DNA of 64,000 nt, taken from assembly GCA_013368315.1 (NCBI GenBank), contig JAACJM010000037.1:1-64000 (forward strand), given 5' to 3'. The number at the start of each line of letters is the position of its first letter. Position 1 is the stretch's first letter. The position numbers were made by a program, and so were the translations under genes. Below, piece by piece: positions 45,770-57,307 of this stretch. A model generated the notes under the pieces. The model did not search any database. It was not told the origin of the DNA and was given only the letters and a program-made list of their open reading frames with translations. The stretch comes from Tetrapyrgos nigripes (lineage: Eukaryota > Basidiomycota > Agaricomycetes > Agaricales > Campanellaceae).

Positions 45770-46545
45770 TAGGGCTCTGCACTGTACCAGTACTGTATTT
45801 GTACTGGTACTGTTTGATGGATAGCTGCAGGGTCCCAAGAGGTGTGCAGCTAGTTGTGAATGAAAGGTATCTTCCCTTTGGGTCTTAAGATTAGCCAGGA
45901 CCCCCCCTCTCCTTCCTAAAAGGGAAACAGATAAGATAAAAATTTGCTTACTAATCACAAGACATCTAGCTTGAGATGTGTCCTACTGGCACAGAAATGT
46001 GGTCAAATTACAATGAATGCTCTAATCTGGTGATTTTTCAGAGCTACTTGTTCAAGTCTTGATGTATTTGCAATGACCAATGTAATATGACATCAGCATT
46101 TGTGGGAGTATTATATACCATTTAAAGTGAGATTCTACTATTACTGATCAGGAAGGCCATCTCTGGTGGCTTTTTTTATGTTCTGAGTGTGTTCTGTACA
46201 CTTTCAGAGCCAAGTGATACCATAATGCACATCTATACATCTTCCAGACTGTGATGTACTTTTGGGTCATAAGGTCTCTCCAGACCCCCCCTCCCCCCCA
46301 AGATCTGCATACCCCTTGCAGGGTCCAATATGGGTATGGGTACTGGATTGTATTTTTTATGGCCATCATATGGGTTGGCCATGCATCAGTGAAGGCTTTT
46401 CTCTGTGTTTATGTCATACACTACCTCAAATAGTGAGCAGTTTGCAGTGGAAAATTGTTGCTTGGTCACATCAAGAGGAAATGTATTTACCAAAAAAGGT
46501 GTGTAGAGACCTGCTGAAATGTTGCTGGAGTGCTTTGTGTATGCT
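45770..46545 (+). mobile_element. hAT-like element of the 51.4-kb family, disrupted and truncated
   Basis: It begins TAGGGCTCTGCACTGTACCA, like the left end of the element at 51411. After an insertion at 45836-46318 it matches that element again (GGGTCCAATA to about 46545, with blocks GCCATGCATCAG and AAAAAAGGTGTGTAGAGACC). Its right end is missing, replaced by the inverted-repeat element starting at 46548. Confidence 0.6.
45836..46318. mobile_element. Small hAT-like element nested in another hAT, 483 bp, 8-bp target duplication
   Basis: The ends are CAAGAGGTGTGCAG and, reverse complemented on the right, CAAGGGGTATGCAG. The 8-bp CAGGGTCC flanks both sides (45828-45835 and 46319-46326). Subterminal C-rich runs (CCAGGACCCCCC and CCAGACCCCCC) lie near both ends. 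No coding capacity. It interrupts the element starting at 45770. Confidence 0.7.
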
Positions 46546-46547
46546 GT

Positions 46548-47868
46548 TCAATCTGCACAAAAAATAGACCCGTCAAAGATATATACCCTACCTGTTGAAG
46601 ATATATGTGCCTGACCTGTCAAAGATATAGTAGTCCCAAATAGTACATATATCCATTCAAGGTGGTCTGCTTTCCCTGAATCTGTCTGCTCACTGGAGCA
46701 GGAGGTTGTAGACTCGTTGAGATGAAACTATATTAAGCCAGTCATAAACAGATTTTCAAGCTCATACAATAGAAATAAAACCAATAAAAAGAAATTTATT
46801 GAATTAAGTACATATATAAGCATACATGTGAGTTCCCTGCAGACAACAAACTAGTATACATTGTACTGATACTGAAGCCATACAGCAGAGCGAAGGGGGA
46901 AGAGTGAAGATAATGGAAGCAGTCTGAAAACAAGAATGAATCAACAGTGCCAATCTGAAAGAATCACAAACAGTCTCACCAATGCAACAGATGACTAATG
47001 CACAATTCCAAGCCTTACCAGCAGAGCAGCAGAGTGTTCATTGAGCATACAGACAGCAGTCAGCAAGAAAAGGAGGTGGCATTCAATACATAGTAAAAGA
47101 GAATGTTGGTCAGGATCAGTAGTATCCAGTATGTGGACAAGAGCCAATTTGAAGAGCCTGGAAAGTCACTGTCGAGTGTCCTGAGGGTGGTTGTGGGAGG
47201 CATTTTGAAGATAAAAAAGTCTGCATACAGTGTAAGTTAGCTTTAGGGCATCTGGTGGTCGTTTTTGAGGATGATAAACAGTTGAGGATAGTGGTATGAA
47301 GGAAAGGAAGTGATGAGCTGGCAGTCCAACTCCTCTGGCATTTGGTGTGCTGGAGCTGCATTTTCAGCCCCTATCACTCAATGAGCACAAACCAAGCACA
47401 AACTCCCAGCTGTTCATGGGTAAAAGGGCTTTTCAAATAAAGAACTTGCTGTTTTGAACAAGAAGGGAAACTTGAGTGAGTTATGAGTCCTATTTATAGG
47501 ACGAGTCTTATTGTGAGCTCAAATGGCCACATTTTTTGTATCCTGGATAAATATATCCTATTCTGTCAGCTCAGCAGACTTGGTACCAAGCACCTTCTCT
47601 GCAAGCTTTCATTGAGCAATGAACCAGTGCCCAGTGCCTAGTCCATGACCTACATCTACCTCTTCAGAGTCTATTGCATTTTGTGCAATGGGATAAGGAC
47701 TCTTACCTGGCACTGTATACAGTAGCCTGCACTGACATATTGACCAAAGCATATAATTTTGATGGGTGGGTATGACTTTGCTGGTGGCACCTATATCTTT
47801 GATGGGTCAGGGTATATATCTTTGACAGGGATTGATTTTTTGTGCAGATTGAACAGCATACCTGAATC
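46548..47868. mobile_element. Inverted-repeat element, about 1.3 kb, unclassified
   Basis: The left end TATGCTGTTCAATCTGCACA and the reverse-complemented right end (47868) match over about 50 bp, continuing AAAAAATA, then GTCAAAGATATATACCCT. Repeats of GTCAAAGATATA follow inside each end. No target duplication or transposase was found. It cuts into an open frame on its right (47866-48093). Confidence 0.6.
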
Positions 47869-48093
47869 AAAAGGTATAGATATAACACCAAACAACCCAT
47901 TGATATTATCATTTCCCATTGTATCATCAAATGAAGAAAAATACTGACAAACATCTGAAGGTGGTGAAGATGAAGATGAGAGCACGTCAAAGTTCAATGC
48001 CTCGAGATAATTGAAGTTCAAATTTGATGGATCTTGTCTTGATCTTGTCCAAATTGCCCTGTACCAGGAGGTCCATTCAATGAAATCTGACAT
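47866..48093 (-). pseudogene. Truncated unrecognised ORF
   Basis: The minus strand reads MSDFIEWTSWYRAIWTRSRQ, then ALNFDVLSSSSSPPSDVCQY and GNDNINGLFGVISIPFDS, ending where the inverted-repeat element begins. The composition is that of a normal protein N-terminus. No family is recognised and the rest of the gene is missing. Confidence 0.35.
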
Positions 48094-49740
48094 ATGGCAA
48101 ATACCATAGCAAGTGAAAAATATGAGGAGTGCAGATCTGTAGGCTGCATTGGAGGGAAGTAGTAGGACAAATGGAACATCAATGATGGTGGTTGTTGGTT
48201 AAAAAGGAAAATTTTATCTTATCTCTTGATGAAAAGAATGCGGTCCAATGCTGCATGTGGTGAGTATGAGACTGCGAGGGTTTACCTCAGACTAAATAAC
48301 TAATTTCCTGTACAACATATAGAACCACTACAGCCTCCAGCTCATTGCAAAGAATTTCCACACTAATTGAGCAGATATACTCTCTCTATTCTACAGTCTT
48401 GTATCAGTATTTGGGCCATGTAAGTATTGTTTTTGGTATATTGCTGAAACAAGGCTGCAGCTTCCTTTTGAACCTCAATTATTGGATAGTATGACATATT
48501 AATACTACCAAATAGTCAATTTGCTGGTGAAAAATATTCAGTTCATCAAGGAGTGCCCTGTTTTTTTGCCAAAATCTGGAAATGGGCCAGTGCAGATTTA
48601 TGGTACAGTATACATAGCAGCTATGTACTCAAAGCCCACTCTAACATTGCTATAGACCCCTTCAGTTCTCATACCAAGTTGCAGGATGATAGAGCAAGTC
48701 CTTATTGAGATATGGAATACTAAAGCTGATGGGGTCTGCATATTAAGAAAATGATGACACCTCCTGACCTGATGGCAAACTTTTTCCCATCACTTACAGT
48801 ACACTCATTCCTAGTCCTGTGTCTTTCTTATAGAGCTGTGTAACACAGCTTTTAAGATGATGTAATCACATTTTTGGCCTCATGAAAATGCCAGGAAAGT
48901 TCTCCAGGAGGCTTGTAAAGATTAACTGAGTTGATGTGAGCCCAAAAATTGGTGTAGGAAGACAAAGAGGAAGTGATTGTGACTTGGGGTCAGATTGCAA
49001 GGCCACTGGACAATTGCCAGATTTGACTAGCAAAGCACTCTCTCCAGTTGTTTTCCTGCAAAATGATTAGCTCATCATCAAAGTCGCATTACACAGCCCT
49101 CTACTTTGGAATCAGACTACATATCCTTAAGCAGTGTGCAGCACACGCTGTCCCTGACTCCTACCAGCTCCTAGATGTTGATAGAGGCAGAAGGTGTATA
49201 GAAAGTAATCTGCAGATATGTACATTCATACAGTAGCCTCAGTTGTAGTCTCAGTACACATAAATGAGGAGTATACCCAAATCAGGAGTTTTATACTATT
49301 ATAGCAAATAGAGGTTAAGAGTTAGGACAGCATTGTCAACATGAAGCAAAAGACAGGAAGTTTCCTGAAAGGATCATCTAACTTTCTGAAGTCCACAACG
49401 GTTTTTAATGCAAATCAAAATTTATTTCATCAGATTACCAGGAATCCACGTGTTGCATCCACTAGTCAGTCAGAGTGAGCATGACACTTCATTGGAGCAA
49501 GATTGGGTTGTCTTGATGTCAGCAGATCAGGCTATAATGGTGCTTTTAGTGAAGCTGTTGTGGCTTAGCATGGAAGGGCAGAGAAGTGAGGTACAGGTAA
49601 TAAAGTTGACTGGAGTTAACAATTCAAGTACATGATGCACGATGCAGAGCTGCGTAATTGTACACTGATGAACTGTTAACTGTACACTAAGGAACTGCTA
49701 AATTGTACATGGGAACTATGAAGTGATAAAGGTGAAAAAG
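48094..49740. other. No gene recognised
   Basis: About 1.6 kb of AT-rich sequence with only short open frames on both strands (for example 49048-49236 and 49408-49635, plus). I see no motif, no clear repeat ends and no RNA gene. Confidence 0.4.
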
Positions 49741-51250
49741 TTAAGCAGAACTAGAAGCAGGATTGGTTTTGGCCAAACAATGAACAGTGGGGTCAGAGCT
49801 ATCCTCTGGGCCATCATCAGCTTTTGCCTTCTTAGCAGGGCTCAGGCCAGGTAAAGTGAGGCTATCACTGTCATAGTTATCTGCAGAGGTAGACAGAACA
49901 GGGGTATTGATAGTCAAGGTAGTAGCAGCTGCAGTGTTAGTAGCAGAAGTGGTGGAAATGGCTGCAGCAACATCGGTACTGACACATTTAGATGGCAACA
50001 CCAGAGGTGAAGGTAAAATGACATTAGATAAATTGGACAGAGAGGGAGCAGGTTGATTAGCTCATAGAATAGGTTGAGATGTTGTGTCTCTGGCAAGACA
50101 AACAATTCAGTGAGGAGAGCTTGGCCAGTATGTTTTCCTGAAATGTCAAACCTGAATGTGGAACTTTGAACAGTGAGTATGAGAAAGAGAAATATTTGGA
50201 GAGAACATACATGTTGCAGAAAAATTTCACTGCCACTTTAGTTCCAGCATGAAGAAAGTCAGCATATTGGGAAGGGTGGATAGTTTGGCCAGTACTATCA
50301 TAAAAGTTAGGGAGATTGACCCTATATGAAATAGATCCTTGGATTTGGCTGCATATAAGAACTTGTCCTTTGGATCAGGCATTTTTGAAAGGGGCCAGCA
50401 TTGCTGATCTGAAGTGGGAGTCAGAAAAGAAAAGATAGAGAAAAAGAAAAAAAGTAAGACTAACTAGGAACCAGTCCATCACATTGCCTGAGAAACTCTT
50501 GAAGGAGAGGGCGTTGGCTGTCATTGTCATCTGCAAAGCAAATAAGTTAAAGAATAGGAAGAGACAAGAGTTGAAAACACATACCTGGACTGTCTTCGTT
50601 GTTATCAATGTTGATAGAACCCATTGCTGCAATTTGCTCCAAAGTGAAGGCTGGAGGGTTACTGGAGTGGGTAGAGTCCATCTTGAAGAGGATGGGGGAC
50701 TGGAAAGTGAGTTGCCAGTCACCTTTCTTGTCCTGGTAGCCATAGTAGTTTGCTGAGTAAAGTGTACATTCAGAGAAGGTACATTTGAAGAAATTAGAAC
50801 AGGAAGAAAACATACTTTGGAGCTTGGATTTAACAGGGAAGGCTTTGTTTCACTTTACACCCACCATTCCTTTAATCTGAGCTGCATAACCATTGGCAAG
50901 TTTGAAAGTTCTTGACATTCTTGTAGCCAAAGCACCTCCAGTAGGCAATGGTTTGATTGAAAGTCAAGCTCGGCACTTGTTGAGAAAAGAGATGTCAAGG
51001 TATGAGTCAATTAGACAAAAAGATGAAGTCAGAGAAATTGAAAGTTAGACATACCACAACATCATTGTCACCAGGAGGAGTGAGATTGAAGCATGGAGGG
51101 ATTTGGTCAATGGTTGCAAGCTGGCCTACATTGTTGCCCTTTAGGATGCAGTAGGAGCCCTGGTGATGCATATCAAGTCTGCTTGGGTCTGGGCAACAGG
51201 ATGGGTGACCACTAGAGTGGTTGTCACAGTGCAGGGATGGAAGTTACGAA
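49741..51250 (-). pseudogene. Unrecognised spliced gene remnant
   Basis: Coding-like blocks on the minus strand run from about 51215 leftwards: HHQGSYCILKGNNVGQLATI and IPPCFNLTPPGDNDVV, then after a GT-AG intron (about 51053-50975) VPSLTFNQTIAYWRCFGYKN-like sequence. Next come MDSTHSSNPPAFTLEQIAAM with a frame change, NALSFKSFSGNVMDWF, and a Ser/Thr/Ala-rich C-terminus (TTLTINTPVLSTSADNYDSD, SPAKKAKADDGPEDSSD) to the stop at 49741. The end has a basic, nuclear-signal-like KKAK. Introns look real, but shifts and stops break the reading. I do not recognise the family. Confidence 0.4.
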
Positions 51251-51266
51251 GAGCCTACAAAGGGTC

Positions 51267-52120
51267 TTAAAAATGAAACCTGTTAATATCCACAGCCCTT
51301 AAACGATCTGGTTTGAGTAGCCTTTTCAGAGCCCAGTTGTCCAAATGATGATGCAACAGACTCAAGTCGCTCACAGACAGTTTGTTAAAGACAGCAGTAT
51401 AAGCATCAGCTAGGGCTCTGCGCCGTACCAGTACTGTACAGTTTGTACTGGTACCATATGACAGATATGGTCCTGTACCGTACAAGGCTGCTGCAGGGTC
51501 CAATACGGGTATGGGTACTGGACTGTATTTTTTACGGCTGCCATACAGGTTTGTACAGTATACAGGTCAGCCATGCATCAGCAAAGGCTTTTCTCTATAT
51601 TTATGCCATACACTACCTCTGTCAATTAAATATGGTCAAATAGTGAGCAGTTTGCGGTGGAAAATCTTGGGACATTTGATGTTTGGTCACATCAAGGGAA
51701 AATGTACTTACCAAAAAAGGTGTGTAGAGACCTGCTGAAGTGTTACCAAAATGCTTTGTGCCTCAAAGTCATCTCGAACACACTGTTAAGGTGAGCAGTG
51801 CACTACTTCGAATTGTTTCTCGCATTAATAAGTCCAAATAAGTCTATTTCAAATCAGATTCCTGGCCATTTCCCGGCAAAAAGACCCGTATACCCGTATT
51901 GACCCGTAATACTGCCATATCAGTACCCATCCCGTATCGTACAAGCTTCCAGATGAACCCGTACGAATACGGGGACGGATACACCGTACCAGTACTGGAC
52001 CCGTAAAAAATACGGGCGTACCAGTATTACTGGACGGTGCGGAACCCTAGCATCAGCGTTTAACGTTAGGAACCGAGGCAATGCACTCGCAGCACGACGA
52101 AGGGATTCCGAGATAGTCAT
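51267..52120 (-). pseudogene. Small ORF (68 codons without the insert) split by a hAT element
   Basis: From the ATG at 52120 the frame reads MTISESLRRAASALPRFLTL, then NADA. After removal of the element at 51411-52049 and one copy of its 8-bp duplication, it continues in frame as YTAVFNKLSVSDLSLLHHHL, ALKRLLKPDRLRAVDINRF and a stop at 51267. The seamless join shows that an uninterrupted frame existed before the insertion. It may be the first exon of a longer gene, since NR/GTTTCA near the end could be a splice donor. The function is unknown. It marks the CpG-richer edge of the right gene island. Confidence 0.5.
51411..52049. mobile_element. Non-autonomous hAT-like element, 639 bp, with 8-bp target duplication
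   Basis: The ends are TAGGGCTCTGCGCCGTACCA and, reverse complemented on the right, TAGGGTTCCGCACCGTCCAG. The 8-bp GCATCAGC flanks both sides (51403-51410 and 52050-52057). GTACCAGTACTG-type repeats in both orientations fill the subterminal parts. There is no transposase. A truncated relative lies at 45770-46545. Confidence 0.85.
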
Positions 52121-52578
52121 TATTCACGGGCGAGCTCACTATAGAAACAATCGGAACTTTCAATGAACGGCTCTGACCGTCAAGATTTTTAAACCGCGCT
52201 CGGCTACCGCGGCATGATGTCACTCAGTTGGCCCCTCCCTCCTCCTTCCCTTCGGTCGGAGTCGGGGATACACACACGAAGAGTGTCAAGCGTATATCGT
52301 CAGTCTGGCTACGCGAGACTAACTCATTCCACCCACGAAAATTGATGTCGACAGGTTCACATTATCCCAGTGGGTTACATGTCCAGCCACCCCAAATCCT
52401 TGCCAAATCCATTCCCGAGGCGTCTGCTTTGAATAATATGCAAAATGGCCCACTTCCCCATCTGGCCCACTTCCTGATACAAGACTGTACATCTTGCTTG
52501 ACGTCTAACCATGTTGTATCCGGTATCGCGGTAGACTGAGGGAGGAGAGTAAAGGCAGTGGTGAAGCTGACATGAACG
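52121..52578. other. Spacer, no gene recognised
   Basis: A CpG-rich spacer, likely the promoter side of the split ORF at 52120. The open frame at 52228-52539 overlaps comparable frames on the other strand and has no motif. Confidence 0.4.
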
Positions 52579-52709
52579 CACGCCGAAAATACAAAAATAT
52601 CCGCTTGGCAGAAAGGCGTACAGAAACACACTTTTTTACAGATATATCTTATATCAGTAGTAGTGATGTGATCTATCTGTCGAGCGGATATTTTTGTCTT
52701 TTCGGCGTG
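52579..52709. mobile_element. CACGCC-type MITE, copy 2 (131 bp)
   Basis: Nearly identical to 11143-11273. Flanked by the 3-bp duplication ACG (52576-52578 and 52710-52712). Confidence 0.85.
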
Positions 52710-52823
52710 ACGTGGTGGTGGAGGTCCGAGGATTTGAGAGAAATGACGAAAACGCTGACGCGTCTAATCGGATAAATCCCGGGCCGAAGCCGGCAACCAG
52801 GTGCAATTAACCGACAGAGGAAG

Positions 52824-52953
52824 CACGCCGAAAATACAAAAATATCTGCTCGGCAGAAAGGCGTACAGAAACACACTTTTTTTACAGATATATCTTATAT
52901 CAGTAGTAGTTGTGATCTATCCGTCGAGCGGATATTTTTGTCTTTTCGACGTG
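52824..52953. mobile_element. CACGCC-type MITE, copy 3 (130 bp)
   Basis: Same family, about 115 bp from copy 2. Flanked by the 3-bp duplication AAG (52821-52823 and 52954-52956). A short partial copy of repeat P (CATAGCCACAAGCAGAAACC) follows near 53030. Confidence 0.85.
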
Positions 52954-53115
52954 AAGAGCCCATGACACAGGATGATCGATGACGCGATGACGATACACGG
53001 CCGGTAAAGAATCGGGGAACGAGTTTACATAGCCACAAGCAGAAACCTCGTAATCAAGTAACACCGACCTTAGCGGTCACATGTAACGTTTTCCTTTTCT
53101 TTCTTCTCGACCACC

Positions 53116-55080
53116 ATGGTTCTGGTAGGACTTTGTCGAGCTCTCATCAGTGGTCAGACTCTAATCGACATACCTTCAGGATATGGGCAAGGCCAGAAGT
53201 GCACGCATACACACTGCAAGTCATCTGATAGATGAAGGTTACAAGGACTTTGGCCCAATACCAGTCCAATGGGTACTCTCTTATTTGCAGACACATCCCC
53301 CCTCATTCGTTGACATAGCCAAACTGGCTCACCGCAAAACTCTTGGTGTCATCCTTTCATCCATTAGCTTCCTCTCATCGTCAATCACAACTCCAGCGAC
53401 GCTCTCAATCATTGAGAATAACTGGGTTTTCATTGACCCTTGGATTTCTCTACTGATTAGAGAATGCATACTGAAAAATCCTGCACCCTCAGATCCAGAG
53501 TCGATCGTTTTCATAACGCGAACCCTCTTCACTATCTCTTCTTTTCTTACATTCACGTTCGATAGCCAACGCCTCTCCCCAGCCGCCCTCGTCAATGCAA
53601 GTCCTTCCCTATTACCTCTGCTGACGGAAACCTTCTCCTACGCGGTGGAAACCAACCACACCACTATGGAGTTTTATTGGATGCTCGTAGAGCGTATATT
53701 TCTCGATGCCGGAGCGTCGGCCTTTCAATCTGTCATCGAGGTCGTCAGCCGTTCTCCTGAAGCCCGAGCCCAAGCTTTACTTCGAAGACTCATTTACGAG
53801 CTGCAAGCAGTGGATCCCGAAACTAAAGAAGTCGATCTCTACCCTATACGGTCATGCGTCTCTCTCGTTCACTGGAGTGCATTTTCTCCAACCCTTCGCG
53901 ACTTCCACCATCACTTGATCGATAACGACGTTGTCCGCTGGCTTTGCCGCACGCTTTATTGCCTAACGCGCGACCGTTCTCCATTTCCCAAAGGAGAAAT
54001 GACCTTTGCGCTTCAATGCGTCGGAACATGTCTCAGTATCATCCGGTACGACATCGAACAGAGCAGGGTTTTGTTGGTTACAGCCCTGGACCATGCTCTC
54101 ATCAACTCCATGATTCGGATTCCTCTCCAATTTGGGCGAGAAGTCACAGAACCCGAGACTCTGTCCCACGCTTTCGACGAGATGAAGAAGATTCTTGATA
54201 TTGTGGCCAGTTACCTGGTCTTTTCGTCTGTTCGAGGGCGCGTAGTTCGTGCCGGCGTAAAAACTGGGGAAAACGGAATAGACGAATTGGTTGGCTCGTC
54301 TCCTTATTCCGACACAGACTTTTGGAGTACTTGGCGATGGGTGGCGAACGATGCATTGGGTTTTCAGCGGTTCGTGAATATGAACGTGGAACATCAATCA
54401 GTAACTTGTTCTAATCCTCAGGTAATTGTGTCTCGTCGTGATTTATTCCACAGTCCTAGAAGCTAACGGATTTTGCCCTCCTGTAGTGTTCCGAAACACG
54501 TCTGCATCCTAAGGCTTTCAAATATTGTTCCGGATGTCGTTTGACTTGGTACTGCTCTTACCGGTGCCAGAAGTCGCATTGGAAGAACGGCCATCGTGAG
54601 TTTTGTCTACGGACACGGACCCCGGAGTCTATACAGTCTTATGGTGCGTGTACTCGATTCTCAGCCCTCAGTTCCTTTGCTAACTTTAGAGCTTATACAG
54701 CGCAATCCATCCAAACGATGTCACTCATACCTCTAAAGGACAGACCATACATCCTCCCTTGGATCCGCCATACAGTCCAAGATCTCCTCTCCAACGACAT
54801 CCGTTCCATGATAGCAAAAAATGGCGATAAATTTCATCACCCAGGTACAAATAAGAAACAATTGCTTCTGGTTCAGCTCGATTATCGAGAGAATCCCTTA
54901 GGATTCATCGTCACTACCGCCGAGCACCACCTTGGACATATGGAGAAGGGATCTCGGGAGTTTATGGAGGTTTTAGGCCAGGTGAAAGGAGCGAATGTGG
55001 GGAAGCATCTCGTAGTGAAGGCGTTGGTACCGGGTATTTGGGGGTTAACGTTGATCACTCGTGCAGAATTTGTGTATTGA
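53116..55080 (+). CDS. MYND zinc-finger protein, about 614 aa
   Basis: The large exon 53183(53180)-54421 joins in frame to exon 54487-55080 over a 65-nt GT-AG intron. A first exon of only 9 nt (ATGGTTCTG, 53116-53124, in an accaccATGg context) plus a 55-nt intron (gtagga...ttcag) gives the start MVLDMGKARSARIH. If that is wrong, the start is the Met at 53183 (610 aa). Residues 1-390 are helical with no known domain. At the splice junction lies the MYND finger: CSNPQC, KYCSGCRLTWYCSYRCQKSH and NGHREFC, supplying the Cys/His zinc ligands. The C-terminal 150 residues hold LVQLDYRENPLGFIVTTAEH and end LITRAEFVY. MYND fingers bind proline-rich peptides. Such agaric proteins are uncharacterised. 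No stop or shift is seen, so it is probably functional. Confidence 0.88.
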
Positions 55081-55382
55081 GCCAAGAGTACTCAGGCCCA
55101 ATGAGGGCCTAGACATGCTGGTTTTTTTTTATGAAGGAGGAGTTTATGACGCGGCATGGGTCCAAGAGCTAAAACTTGTATATCCGGTAGAAAAACAGAG
55201 CCCTTTGTACAATAACGCTCCTCCAAGGTCTGTGAGCCTAAGGTATGAAATGGACACAGATCCTTCAAGAAAGAGTTTTCTGGTAGGAAAATATGATAGA
55301 AATCCAATGTAATACTAGCTCAAAAACAACTTGAAACAAATAATGAAATGCTGAAGAAAGGCAAGAAAAAGAAAAAGCAAAA
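55081..55382. other. 3' flank of the MYND gene
   Basis: A frame at 55061-55312 (+) reads partly like protein (EGLDMLVFFYEGGVYDAAWV), but it overlaps the MYND gene's last codons in another frame and has no start context. I treat it as 3' untranslated region or a decayed exon. Confidence 0.35.
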
Positions 55383-55392
55383 GTGGTGTTGA

Positions 55393-56813
55393 TTACATCT
55401 TCCCAATAGGCACCTCTTGGATCTCTTCCCCGCCAAACACCTCTTGTTGGCCAGATACCTTCTCATCTTCCTGAATCTTATTTCCAGCCTGACTCTCCTC
55501 CGCATGAGATGCTGCAACTTGGGCTGAGGCAAACCTGATCGTTTGAGAGAGGGATATTTCACTGGCAAGTTTGTTCCCTTCTTTACCCATTTCAACAGTG
55601 ACAACCAGAATGATAAGGATAGGATATAAAGACTTATTTGATGAACATTGAACACATCAGTGAAGTACACCCAAGAGCTGGAATTAAAACACCTACAGCT
55701 AAACCTGGCATAGCACTTGCGAAAGTCTGAAATAGCAGTGTTTGTAATTCGCGATATCGGATTGAGATTATCATGTACGCGACCTGTGATGATTATGGTA
55801 TTACATGTCAGTATTTGCTCAGTTTCGAATGCAGCCAGGCCACTTAGCACTAACCCAAAGCAAACAATAAAGAATCCCAGATTCTACCAGCAGAAATAGA
55901 ATCTTTTGAACTTGGGAAACTTTGTTTTCACACTTGCTGATGTTTTTTCTGATATCTAGATGGTGACACCTTGACATACAGATGCAATTTTGAAGTATAG
56001 TCAGTAGGAAAACAGCTATCCAACTAGTGGAAAACCTGCCAAGCTTTGTATCCTATATGACTTGTAGCAATGATGTTTGTGGCCAGCAAAGGCACATTCA
56101 GGCTTAATAGGCCAACTGGAGTATTCAGATCAGATCCAGTGTGCAGCAATGCAATAATATTCAATGTTGCATCAGTACATGCACCAACTAATATATGGTC
56201 AGAATGAGTCAGACAACTAGAACATAAGTTCTTGGCGCACCAAAAGATGCAATGACAGCCATGGTCAGAATACCCTTGACAAGTCGATTACCAGGGAATA
56301 GAATCCATGCTCTCCAAACTACAATTCCATCCCCAATGACAAACTGGATTGCCCGAAATGTAAGGATATAAGTATATACTATAAAGAATCCAATAGAAGA
56401 TTACTGACACTTAATCTGTCAAATATACCCGTAGCGATTGACAGTTCAACTGCCCGTTGTTCGATCTCTGCGAAGTTAGGGACATTATAGCCTAGTGCCG
56501 GAATTTGGACCAGCATAAATTGCATATTAGATACTGCATCTCCAAGTGCGAGGATGAACATCAAGGCAACGAGTGCAAGAAGGATAAGCTGTGGTTTCGA
56601 ACGGCGCTTTTGTTGTGATCTGGTAATACCTGTATTCATCACTGGTGCGATCCATAAGTTCATAAGTACTTACAAAACAACAAATAGAATTGTGAGCAGA
56701 AGTGTGGCATTGATACCACAAAGCACCCATGCTACGGATACTTGTAGCATCCATGAATGTAAAATATAGAGATCAGAGCTGACAAGGGGAAGAGACTGTT
56801 GCTGTGCTTCCAT
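55393..56813 (-). CDS. Multi-pass membrane protein of an agaric seven-helix-type family
   Basis: From the ATG at 56813 four exons join in frame (56813-56674, 56619-56411, 56378-56241, 56187-56036; 213 codons). They begin MEAQQQSLPLVSSDLYILHS and include VALMFILALGDAVSNMQFML, FVIGDGIVVWRAWILFPGNR and VPLLATNIIATSHIGYKAW, with about five hydrophobic helices. The VVWRAWxLxP.N and NIIATxxIGYKAW signatures mark a common basidiomycete membrane-protein family of unknown role. Downstream blocks KVSQVQKILFLLVESGILYC, AMPGLAVGVLIPALGCTSLM and a polar tail ending EIQEVPIGKM (stop at 55393) clearly belong to it, but I could not join them cleanly. A donor near 55645 reads ATAAGT, where GTAAGT would be expected. 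It may be recently inactivated. Confidence 0.6.
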
Positions 56814-56886
56814 GGCAGAGGACGTTGAAAAGAATTGAAGGAAGAGGGAGTGGTGATCTCGCAGACGGGGCATCACTTATAGCCGT

Positions 56887-57307
56887 CTATGCAGTTTCTA
56901 TAATTGCGACATGATTCCAGTTTGAACTAAGATGACGATGATCATATTTTGGTCCAGGACTCCGAATCAGCTGTCCAACTTTATATACACCTCCTGCGAA
57001 TTTTGGAGTAGCAAAATAGGTTCTCGTTTTTGATTGCTTAATTTTGGTGCTTGTTGCTGCTGAGGCAGAACACAATGCTAAGTTACAGCTCCAGACGGCG
57101 CTTCCAAGCTAATAGTAAGGATAAACACTCGTGTCTCTAGAGTGAATATGTAACCAATTGCTACTACTTACGAGTCTTACTGGATGTACTAATGGTATCC
57201 AAAACGACGCCCATTGCTTCTTGATAGGTACCAGCAGCCACTGAGAAAGCGCCCAGCCATTCGATTATGCTGTTTGTAGGCAAAGATACACATCCTCGCT
57301 GCCCCAT
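56887..57307 (-). other. Possible small gene or leader upstream of the membrane protein gene
   Basis: An ATG at 57307 opens MGQRGCVSLPTNSIIEWLGA and FSVAAGTYQEAMGVVLDTIS for 45 codons, up to a good GT-AG intron (57171-57109). After splicing the frame ends within eight codons. Another frame (to 56887) stays open but does not join. It could be a short protein of about 53 residues or a decayed gene. It ends 70 bp before the membrane protein ATG. Confidence 0.25.

Noticed and set aside
55061..55312. Separate gene after the MYND gene
   Set aside because: Partly protein-like but overlaps the MYND stop region in another frame and lacks a start or intron.
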